A stretch of DNA of 64,000 nt from Pleodorina starrii (taxonomy: Eukaryota > Chlorophyta > Chlorophyceae > Chlamydomonadales > Volvocaceae). Of this stretch, positions 24,628 to 34,464 are shown piece by piece. Position numbers and translations under genes: made by a program. Numbering within the stretch: position 1 is the first letter of the stretch; each line of letters opens with the position of its first letter. Under the pieces are notes generated by a model. It saw only the letters and a program-made list of their open reading frames with translations. It was not told the origin of the DNA and ran no database searches. The DNA lies in assembly GCA_030267565.1 (NCBI GenBank), contig BRXU01000002.1, positions 5,579,501-5,643,500 on the forward strand, in the 5' to 3' direction.

Positions 24628-27307
24628 CTCGTGTGGTTGACTCGTGTAGCTACCTGTGATTTCCTGATTTGGGGCTCCTGCCAAGGTCGGAAGATGGTTC
24701 AGGTCTTCTGTGGCGGCTTGCGGTGCATGTGTCGGGGGCTGGCAGCTGCTGTCGCCGCCGCCGCCGCAGCAGCAGCAGCAGCAGCCCACCGCCACGTCTC
24801 GCGCACGTGGTGCCGCATGAGCACCTGCACGCCCCTTGCCCCCCGCCCTTTTTCCATCCGGACGGGTCTACTTCACCCAATATTCCCTCCCCGCGTTTCC
24901 CTTCCCCCGCATGCGTCGCCTCCGTCCCTCCGCTGCGGCATCTCCTTTATTACCCTCCCTGCCACGACCCATTGCACTCCCCCCCCTCTCCCGCCCCCTC
25001 TCCCGCCCCTCTTCCCCCCCCCACCATACACACACACGCACCTGCAGCTGCTCTCCCGTCTGTCCAGCCTGGTTCTGGACCACTCCATGTCGTGGCCCGC
25101 CCGCCAGTCCGCCGCCGACCTGCTGTCAGACCTGGTGCTGGGGGGTGGGCCGGGGGCGGAGGCGGCGGTGGCGGCGGGCGCATACGCGGGGCTGGTGGAG
25201 ATGGTCAACAGGGACATGTACCCCTTCCTGAACCAGGTGGGTGCGCAACGCTAAGACGATACCAGGGAGGTGGGCGGCGGGCTGACTGGCTGGCTGCCTG
25301 GCTGGGTGGATGGGGTTAGAAGAGAACCGCAGCCAAGGGACCGAGGTTGGGTGGGTGGGGTCTGGGGTGGGGGGTGGGGTGGGATGGGGTGGCGGCGTGG
25401 CGCGGACGAGACAGGTGTTGTTACGGGTGAGGGAAAGGAGACCGCACCCTCCTTCCCTGGAGCCCCGGCCTCTCCGTGGATACCCCCAACTCTCACCCCC
25501 GCCCCCGCCCCCGCCCCCACCCGCGCTGCAGGATCCCCGCGGCAGCAAGGAAACGGTGGTTTCGGCGCTGGCCTGCCTGGTGGCGCACTCTGAGCTGCTG
25601 GACGGCGTGGTGGCGGCGGCGCAGGCGTGAGTGGAGTCACCCCCCTGCCGTACCGTGACATAGGTTGCGTTGGCGTCCGAGCGAGGGGGGGAGGGCGGAG
25701 CGACAGCAGGGAGGAGGAGGAGCAGGGGGAGGGGGATACAGCAGCGCAAGGGCAGACCCTTGGGACGGGGGTTGGCAGTCGACGCGCAGCGAAGCCCGCA
25801 CTGACGCGCCGCGGCTGGTGTGGCGGCAGTTGGTGCGGTGAAAGGGTAACCGCGGGGCATGCATAGGACCGCGGCGCGGCGCGGCGCAGCGCGACGTGGA
25901 CTGAGGCGCCCTTTTCCTCCCTGCCCTGCCCCGCCCCGCCCCCTGCTTGGTCGCGCAGCTCCCACGGCCCCTCCTCCGGCCTGCCGCTGAGCAACATGTA
26001 CCAGGTCATGTCCGCCATCCTGCGCTCCCTGTGGGGCGTCTGCTGGCAGGTCTACACCACCTACAACTCCGAGCGCACAGGTGCGGACCGGCAGTCGGGA
26101 CGCGGCAGGCGAATGCCGAGCCTGTCTTTGTACCGCCTGGGCGCAGCCTCGGGTGCTGCCGCCGCGGCATCGGTGCTGTCCTGCCGTGGTTTCCGCACGG
26201 GGAAGGGGAGGGGAGGGCAAGCCGCAGCGCGGCGCGGCGCGCAGATCCTGGGACGCTGAAAAGCCGGCCCGCCGGCCAGCGGCACTTGGCCTCGGGGCGC
26301 CTCCCTCTCCTGTGCTCGAGTTTTGTCCCTGCGCCAGGCGCCTTGCCTTGTCGACGCAACTTTAGGGCGCGCCATGCGTGCGGTGTTGGCCTACTCCGCC
26401 GCCCGCAGACTTCCCATCGTCACGTGGCGTCCTCCGCCCCCGCCCGGACACCACCCGCCGCCCGCCTCCCTCCTCCTGCCGCGGCGCTCCCGTCCCATCG
26501 CTGCGAGCTCTCTCCTCGTCACCCTGCCACCTCCACGCCTCGCACGTCCGCCGCATCCTCCGCACATCCCGCGCACGTCCCTTCCGCCCCGCTGTGCTCC
26601 GCGTTGTCCCCCTGCGCCTCGCACGCTTCCCCGTTACCATTACCGTACAGCAAGCCCCCGCCTGCGCTGCGCTGCGTTGCGCCCCGCTGCACAGGTCACG
26701 GGCGCCACGTGGATCCGGAGCTCGTGAGTGGGCTCATCTCCACCGCCGCCACGGCGGCCCGTGAGCTGGCGGTGCTGGCGGACACGGTGCCGGAGGCGCG
26801 GCGTGCGCTGATCAACGAGCTGGGGCTTCGGACAAAAATCAACGCAACATTCCTGCAGGTGCGTGCCCCGGGGCCTGTGCGTGTGAGCCGGCCTACGGTA
26901 TGCGCGCAGCAGTTCTCCGGACGGGGGGGAGATGGCTGCGGCATGGCGCCTGCGAGGTGCAGGCGTGTGTGCGCGTGGGTGCGCGCCTGTGGGTGGGCGC
27001 GCGGACATGCTTCCCGTGCAGCGTTCCCTGGTCAGGTTTTGGGACGTTTGGGACATCTTGTGTGCCCCAACCGTCTGATATCGCCAGCGCGCGGCCGGGG
27101 CGAGGTAGCGGACTGCGGCGTGGTGACATGTGCGTGTGAGCGTGGCGCGGCGATTGCACGCCGGTGACGGCAACCGCAGCCGCAACCTCCGCAACTGGCT
27201 GCTTGCCCGCGGCTGATAACCGCCCGGTTCCCCAACCGCCAACGCAGGCCATGAAGGATCCGGCGCTACACGAGGCACTCGTTGAGTTGCGCAAGAACAT
27301 ATCTTGA
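12480..27307 (+). CDS. Large helical-repeat and coiled-coil protein, function unknown (5' end uncertain)
   Basis: At least 22 phase-compatible exons give about 1,480 residues: 12480-12663, 13301-13436, 13824-13909, 14255-14662, 15069-15193, 15765-16146, 16838-16915, 17238-17453, 18205-18387, 18902-19051, 19390-19473, 20011-20651, 21074-21143, 21714-22252, 22636-22778, 23379-23512, 24095-24355, 25048-25236, 25532-25626, 25959-26080, 26695-26858, 27248-27307. Residues 1-270 and about 1090-1480 look like armadillo/HEAT-type helices. A Gly tract lies near residue 170. Residues 313-440 form an Ala/Glu/Arg-rich coiled coil. The middle (about 680-1090) is low-complexity Ser/Ala/Gly. The sequence ends DPALHEALVELRKNIS. 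The intron after 23512 needs a GC donor (AAG/GCGAGT). The first acceptor used needs two bases from an unseen upstream exon, so the N-terminus is incomplete. I do not recognise the family; a scaffold or ciliary/centrosomal protein would fit the architecture, but that is a guess. Confidence 0.7.
13494..13562. repeat. GGGGCA hexamer microsatellite (intronic)
   Basis: About eleven units of GGGGCA, one of them altered to GATGCA, lie in the intron between the exons ending 13436 and starting 13824 of the large gene. Open frames across it on either strand are repeat artefacts. Confidence 0.85.
19474..20010 (+). repeat. Intron of the large gene with inverted intron-end motif pair
   Basis: The donor-proximal copy of the CTGCGG-centred motif (about 19528-19550) is antisense to the gene. 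The acceptor-side copy (about 19810-19870) is sense. The intron between 12664 and 13300 is built the same way, with antisense at 12704-12732 and sense at 13216-13256. Confidence 0.55.
23575..23691. repeat. GGGGTCG heptamer microsatellite (intronic)
   Basis: About 15 units of a 7-bp repeat lie just downstream of the proposed GC donor at 23513. A 7-bp period reads as a heptapeptide in every frame, which explains several long spurious ORFs here. Confidence 0.9.
24543..24627. repeat. Compound TG microsatellite (intronic)
   Basis: Three 15-bp units of TGTGTGTGTCTCTTG are followed by a pure (TG)n run, within the intron after the exon ending 24355. Confidence 0.9.
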
Positions 27308-27919
27308 ACGACCGGGAGAGATATGGCCGGGCACAGCTGGCAAGAGCATTGGTGTCCTCGCTGCTCGGCATCGTCTAACACAGACACTTGCGTTTGGGCA
27401 TAGCAGGCGCGTTGCGATAATTAACTGCATGATCGTACGCATTGCAAACTAAAGTTTAGAGGGAGGCGTTAATTGTCGTGGACTTGGACGAGCGTCTGCT
27501 GGTGAACAGTGAGCAGGGGGCCGCTCCGCAACTGTTACAGCATAGAGGTCGAGTTGTTCGATTTTAGCATTGCGGCCCCGTCACATGTACTAGTTTTGAA
27601 GAATTGTCCCAACGACTTGCCTGGTCAACTTTTTTGCTTTTTGGGAACAGACTGTACAGGCCCTTCAGGCCAATATTTCCGTTATACATACTGGAAATTT
27701 GACTGTAACCTTGGAGGGCTGCCCTTAGACAATCGCTTTATACCACTGGCGTTCTTGCACCAAGGCCCGCGCGCAGGCGCCTTCACCTCGTATGGAGCGC
27801 CGCTCCTCTTGCCTTAATTAGGTTTCACATTCTCTCACTACCTAGGCTGCGCCCTACTTGTGGGGCCTTGGGGCCCCCCTTGTTGGTTCCTTGATTGGCG
27901 GCCTTCAGCTCCGACCGCC
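27308..27919. promoter_or_regulatory. Spacer: 3' UTR of the large gene and promoter of the bromodomain gene
   Basis: The two genes run in tandem. The spacer drops in GC content relative to the genes. It probably contains the 3' UTR of the upstream gene, ending near 27725, and the promoter and 5' UTR of the bromodomain gene. No coding signal is visible. Confidence 0.45.
27704..27708 (+). terminator. Candidate TGTAA polyadenylation signal
   Basis: TGTAA is the usual polyadenylation signal in chlorophycean algae. This copy lies about 400 bp after the stop codon of the large plus-strand gene, inside an AT-richer stretch. A five-base match is weak evidence by itself. Confidence 0.4.
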
Positions 27920-30900
27920 ATGAGCAAGAGCCTCACGCCGGAGGCTGCGAACATGGCGCGCAGCAAATATGAGGAGCTGAAGAAGCTGGTAGAGCAGCGC
28001 CAGCTGCTGAACCTTGAGCTAATCAGCAAGCTCGCCAAGGCGCTCGAGAAGGTCAAGGCTGGAACGGCGACCGCTGGCATCAGCGCTGTTCAACCGGCAG
28101 TCAGCAAGCAGGCGGCGACCAAGAGATCTGTTCAGCCTGCGGGCCTTGCGGGGCCCGACCCCAAGCGACCAAAGCTTGACGGGGAAGCAGACAAGAAGAT
28201 CCAGGACATATGGCGGATGTGCGCCAGCGTCCTGGACTTTCTCATGAAGAAGAAGAACGCCATGGTCTTCTTGAAACCGGTGGACCCGCAGCGGGACGGC
28301 GTGCCCGACTACTTCAAGGTGCGTGTTAAGAAATTTGCTCACGTTGGTGCGTTTCCCTAAGAGTCTTGGACGCCCTTAGTGTATGGCTCCCCTACAAGCC
28401 TTACGGCGATATCTTAGGCTGCTAATATTGATTGCGTTCTCCGGGGTGTGTTTTGCCGCAGTTCATCTCCCACCCCATGGACCTGGGCACCATCAAAAGC
28501 AAGCTTAGAGAGCGCAGATACAACGACCCGCGGGAGTTTGCGGCGGATGTGCGGCTGGTGTGGCGGAACTGCGCGACATATAACCAGACCGGCACGCCGG
28601 TCCGCGCCTGGGGCGACCAGTTGTCGGAGGACTGGGAGCGCAAGTGGGCCGAGCTGAACGTGGAGCAGCGCTGGGACGACCTGGTGCTGCTGCGCGACCC
28701 GCAAGTAGGTTGCAGAGAGAGAGAGAGAGAGAGAGAGAGCCAGCCGGCAAACATGCTAAGGGCCGCGCAATTGTCTCGCATCCGGTGGCCCCAGAGTATT
28801 GAATGACATTTCGTCCCTCCTGCAGGCCGTCTCGCTGGACCGCCGCATAAGTGCAAGTGCCCGGCAGCTGCTGCAGCGGGTCAACTCGGTGCAGCTGCTT
28901 CAGGAGGCAGATCCCTCACGGCCGATGACCACGGTGCGTCGCGGGGATACGTCCCAAGCTGTGTTCGTGCCCTACGTTACGGCCTGTCGCAGGGACTCAC
29001 ACCTGTTGTTCTCCCGCCATCTTGTGCGGACCGCAGGTGGAGAAGCGCAAGCTGAGTATCTCGCTCAGCGAGCTACAGGGCAACCAGCTCACGGACGTGC
29101 TCAACATCATCGCGGACAACCTAAAGGATATAAATCCGGACGACGAAGAGGAGATTGAGCTGGACGTTGACCAGCTCGACAACGCGACACTGTGGCGGCT
29201 TCGGGAGTACTGCGATACCCTTTCCAACAAGCACGTCGCTAAGAGCGCCGCCCCTGCGAAGGCCGGTGGTGGCGGCGCGTCGCGGTCGGTGCACGATAAC
29301 GGGAAGCAGCAGCAGCACGGGAGCAAGCCACCGGCGCGGACGGAGAGCGGCTCAGGTGTGTATACGGGGCCTCGTGGTTGTGCTGGACGAGAATCGGGTT
29401 GGCAAGTTGGAAGGTCCAGTGCGGTGACAGGGCTGCAGTGTGATGCATTGGACTGGAGGGCGCTCTGGGAGATTGGATGAGCGTGTGCGTGAGCAGTACC
29501 TTTGGAAACGGCGACCTGCAAAGGACACAGCATGCCAGCCCAACTGAATTGGGGGGTAATGCAACACGCGTACGTTAAGGAGCGGCCTATTTCCACATGT
29601 TGAGAGGAGTTGCGCGCGGCACATTGCACGCATAAAACGCCCCTCTGAACGGAGGGAAATCGGTTGAAGATTGCACGCCGGAATTACGGTACGTAAACGC
29701 AGTCCTTGAGTCCGTACACGTTTTTTCTTTTCCTAACGCATGTGCCTCTTGCGTAAACCTGCCCTGCTGCTGCTTTCTACAGAGTCGGACCGGTACTCGG
29801 CGGAGCAGGACGTCAAAGGCTCGAATATGGTCGAGCAGCCGCAAAGTAATGGGGGCTGGCTCAGTGGGCAAGCGCAGCCACAGGCGGGGAGGGTGCAGGG
29901 GGTTGGCGGCACAGCACAGGGTGACGGGGGCGATGAGGCGGCAGCTGCTGCGGAAACGCGTGCGGAAGCCGGAGCCGGGCAACCGGAAGGCGCGGGGGCG
30001 GCAGAAGACACGGGGGTGGCGGAAGACGCGGGGATGGCGGACGGCGCGGGGCAGGCGGAAGAAGCCGGGGATGAGGGGCAGGCGGAAGAAGCCGAGCAGG
30101 GCGGGCAGGCGGAAGAAGCCGAGCAGGGCGGGCAGGGGGAAGAAGCCGCGCAGGAAGCCGGGCAGGCGGAAGAGGTCCCGCAGCCGGAAGAAGCTGCCCA
30201 GCCGGAAGAGGCCGGGTCGGCGGAAGACGCCGAGCAGGCGGACGCCGATGCCATGGAAGCCGAGGGCGAAGGGGTTCCGGAGCCCTCCGCCATGGATGCC
30301 ACCGAGCAAGCTGAAACCGAAGCCGATCTCGGGGAGGGCGGCACTGCGGTTTCGGGCGGGGTAGAGGAAAAGACCGGCGATGACGTGGAAATGACGGAGC
30401 AGCAGAGCACTGGTGCTGGGGAGGGGGAAGACTGAAGGGCACAACACTGCGGCAAAAGACCAGGGCAGGAGAGAGCGTAGGCGGGTCGACGATTATACGT
30501 GGCCCTAGTATTCCGCCGATGCCGCGCGACTCTCATTGCACGCGCTTTGGTAGGCTTTGCACGGTATCATGACACCCTTGAGCGGCGGCGGCGTTTCAGG
30601 AGACGCAGCAAAACTTGCATGTTATTGCGCGTTCATGCATTTTCCATGGACAGTTTGTGTTTGGCGGAAGACTTGCGGTCGTGCGCCGCGGCTATGACCG
30701 ATGATGACTGGTTCGTTTGTGTGTTGACTTGGCTGCCGCCGCACCCGCTGCTGCGTGTTCCCGCTCCTGCCGCTGTGGTGCGCACAGGTCAGCCGAACTT
30801 TGTGAAAAACCAGCGCACTGCCATTCCTGTGGACGAATCGGCGACTGCGCCCAAGGACAAGCCCGCCATTGCGACCGACAAGAAGAGCAATAAGGTAGAG

Positions 30901-32949
30901 GCTGGCGATAACTTAGTTGCGGACGCCGTCGGCGCAGCCGTCGTGCAATTGGCGCTTGTGCGCGGACACGTTGTTGATGACTGCGGCACGTGCGGCGAGA
31001 GCTTGACATTCTGTTTGAATTCAATCGTACGCGAATTCTTTCCTGTCGCTCGCTGCGCCCGTCCCTCCGGCACGCACGGCCGGGGTGATGTGCGTCGGGG
31101 TTTTGTGCTTGGGTTTGGCCGATTTGGCGTTACCGTAGAACCGGTGGTCATCGGAAGTTTACCCCTCGAGACATGTCCTGTAAATATGGGTCACAGCTAT
31201 ATGTATTTGTTGCCTCACAGCTGGGGCCGCGACTGTGCGGGGTTCAATGAATGGCTTTGAAGTGCATGTTTTGCGGCCAGGAAGGACGGCCGCAGCTTAA
31301 GATGTGCCTGTAAGAAATCCGGTCTGTTGCAACCTTGGCATGCTGCTGACTCCTGCCATCTCCAATCTCGTCACAGCAACCAGCGTCCATCGTTGGCACC
31401 GGCCCATCGTGCTTTCCACAGGCTCGTGGCTCAGCACGCTTCGTTGACCCGTCGGAACCAGACCGCATTTTGAGTTGGTCTACACGTTCGTGTCCTGTGG
31501 TGGTGGGATGGTATGCGTGAATATCTGAGCAGCGCAGCTGGTTGATTTGAAATGGCGGCGTTCGTTGGTGCCCCGCTGCCGCTTGTTTCCCTACTTCCTC
31601 CCTTGCAGGACGTCGTCCTGAACGCGTCTGCGTGGCAAGCAGCCGACGAGGACGGGGAGGGCGGCGGCGAAGGGGGCGAAGTGGGCGCGGGAGGCGAGGA
31701 GGAGGGCGACGACCTCTGGGACTCGTTCCGCAGCGTTGCAGAGCGCGAAAAACAGCAGGTGGGGCTGCCCGCCTGTGCGGTGACGGAGTGCCTTGACACT
31801 GGGAACGGTGCATGTTCTGCACGCTTGCACGGGGCGCTTCGGCGCACTTCCGCACTGCTCTTCAATCCGTCAGCTGTTGAGCATATGCGTCCTGCATGCT
31901 GCGCAACAACCATTTCCTTGGCTTGGGTGATGCGACTGAAAAGGTTCGGTATGGCTGTAGTCAATCGCTTGCGGGTTCTCGCAGGGGCCCTTGAAGGTGA
32001 TGGGCAATGCTTCGGGGATAGGCAGCGAAGCAGTTTGTAGACGCAACTGCACTCGGGCATCCACCCTGACCTCGTTGTCGTTTTGCCGGTCTCCTGATGG
32101 GGCTCTTGCAGAAAGCCGAGGAGGATAAGCGGCGCAAGGAGCTGGAGCAGGAGCGGGAGCGGGTAAGGGCCAAGCGGAGTTCCCTTACACGAGAACATTG
32201 CAGCCCCATGGGTCTGGCCACATCCGGGAATTTTATTGGGTTATCTAGAGCGTACAGCGTACAAAGGCTGCGGTGCGCATGATGTAGTCCCGATGAACTG
32301 ATTTTGCGGCCGTAACTGTACCGCAAGCGCAACCGCAGCTGCACTATCACACCATCCCGCGTCCGCTGAATGTTTGAAAGCGAAGCAAGTTGTAAAAAAA
32401 GAGGCGCGCTTGCTTTCTTGATGGTGTAGGAGCGCCTTCGCGTCGTGGCTGAGGCGCGGCAGGCGAAGGAGGAGGAGGAGCGGAAGATGCGCGAGGCGGA
32501 GGAGGCCGCCGCCGCCGAGGCCAAACGAGCCAAGGACGAGGCGCGGCAAAAAGAGCTCGAGGAGCTGCAGGTCGGTGAAGACCAGGGGATGCATGCTCGC
32601 ACGTTGGCGCGCAATGGTTGGTTGGTGTGGCCCTCGTGTCTAGTGGTTTGGACCCCGGGGTTCCGTGCGTGGTGTACGGTATGCCATCGAAAGCCTGGCT
32701 GCCTGTCCCCATGACGTTCTCCAACGTTGCCTCCGTTCCATCGCTGCGGTCCCATCCCATAAAACCCCTACACTCCCGTGCCGCCTGTTACTCGACGCGC
32801 AGATGCAGGCGAACACCGCGCAGGTGTACCAGCCGCCGGATGCCAAGGCCTTCTCCGGGACGTTCGGGGCGGGAGGCGCGGACATCAACGACCTGGGCCT
32901 TATGTACAAGCATGACGATGACGCGGATGACGTCGGCTTTGACGACTGA
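27920..32949 (+). CDS. BET-like bromodomain and NET-domain chromatin reader (GTE type)
   Basis: Likely an acetyl-histone reader acting in transcription. Exons: 27920-28318, 28462-28704, 28826-28933, 29037-29355, 29783 to about 30412, 30788-30894, 31609-31758, 32112-32162, 32430-32570, 32803-32949. All are in phase, for about 764 residues. The bromodomain spans exons 1-2: IWRMCASVLDFLMKKKNAMV, then HPMDLGTIKSKL, then NCATYNQTG with the acetyl-lysine-binding Asn. A NET domain lies in exon 4 (RKLSISLSELQGNQLTDVL, then an acidic EEEIELDVDQL). Exons 8-9 encode the charged KAEEDKRRKELEQERER helix typical of plant GTE proteins, and the end is acidic (DDDADDVGFDD). Exon 5 is extremely Glu/Ala/Gln-rich and runs to an in-frame stop at 30433-30435. 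I splice it before that stop with a weak GTGCTG donor, so a shorter isoform ending there is a real alternative. Confidence 0.85.
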
Positions 32950-34464
32950 GCTTGAGAGTGCTCCGTCTGGATAGCAGCAGCGGCAGCAGCAGTCCCTGCC
33001 ACCCCGGCTGGTCATGCCTGAGATGGTGCCGGCAGTTTCCGGCGGCGGGGGCGGTGCAGGGCGCCGAGGCCCTCGCGAGGCCGGCGCCGGGTGGTGAGTG
33101 TGCACACATAATAGTTGTCGCGTGGAAACCACACTGAACGGACCGTTTGCCCGCCTAAGCGAATGGTGGTATGTTCCCCATCTCAAACAGAGTATACGTT
33201 GTTCTTGACTTACGAAGTAGCTGGATGCTTGCGTGTGGACAGCGAGTGAGAAATTAGCAAATTGACTGACAGGCTTACCTGCCGGAATAGGATGTGCGGG
33301 GTTTTGGGTCTCGACAGGCTGGGTCTGCCGCCGCCCGGCGCGCACTCCGCTGCTCGGTCTTGGTTCCACTCCCGCAAGTAAAGCTTGCATCAATGCGTTT
33401 GGCCGGCGTGGCTTCAAATTAACCTCCCAGTCTGGCGCAGTTGAAGAGGCATGCGTTCGATGCGTCGGCGTTGCTCCCCGGGCAACGGTTGACAAGATTT
33501 AGCCTGCGGGGTACCTGGACTTCGAGAGCATGCCGACATGGCGCTGTGAGCTTTGACGCCGGGTCGTTTTGATGCATTGATGAGCGGGGGAACGGGGATG
33601 TGTGCCAGTTTAACTCTGTGTGAGTGTGCGCGTGGGACTTGTGGCCGGGTGAGTTGGAGGGGCCCTGTCCCGCCCTAACGCATCCGGGGCCTGCGTTGAC
33701 GACCGTCCTGTCGTATGTGGCGTGGATTAGCGGCAGTTACAGCGAAGGGGCGGCCATCGCGTGCCTTCCATTGACACGCTGCGCAATACGAGCAGATGCT
33801 TACTTTTTCATGCAAAGTGTTCGTCCAAAATGGTGGCTGGCTATCGGGCGGCCATCGGTCGAAGCGATTCGTGGTGATGTCGGGTGCTGGCTCCTGCCGG
33901 CGAACACCTTGCGGCGGCACGCTCAAGTGGGCGCTGTTTTCCAGATTCTGGCGTGCGGGGGCAGAAGCGTGGATTTGCTGTTCATGTCCTGCTGGTGGTC
34001 GCGTATCTCTCTTGCTTGCCTTGCCTTCGCCTTCCCACCGCATTTTATGCATAGAAGGCATTTCATGCCACCCTCTTGCTGGGTTTGAGTTCTGTATCCT
34101 GCACAAGTGGGATCGTACGTGGCATCGTGCTTGGCTACGCCCGTCCAGAATGGGAGTTGAGAGTTGCTTGTTTGCCGGGTTCGGCCTGGTCCGTTGGAGT
34201 CGGTTGGTACCCTTAATGTACAACACCTCCGGGGGGGAGCAACTGCTCGATCGGAAGTCTGAACCTAGGCCTGAGAGCTGCAGAGCTAGGTTCCTATGTT
34301 AAAGGAACCAATAAGTTGGTAATGCAGGGCCATCAGTGAATGGCATGATACCGCGAGGAGAGCCGCAACCTGCGCGGTAAAAGCACCTAACTGCTTCGGT
34401 AGAAGCGGAGAATACCGACAAACGTTATTTAGGACTACGAATACGCAAACATACGAATTCGACA
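32950..34464. other. Intergenic region between the bromodomain and MFS genes
   Basis: About 1.5 kb without a recognisable gene. It should contain the 3' UTR of the bromodomain gene and the promoter of the MFS gene. ORFs on both strands are short and show no family resemblance. I found no TGTAA signal close to the stop codon. Confidence 0.4.

Noticed and set aside
30499..31260. 253-residue ORF overlapping the bromodomain gene
   Set aside because: It covers one true exon (30788-30894) in frame, but the rest crosses the intron splice sites and lacks protein-like composition.
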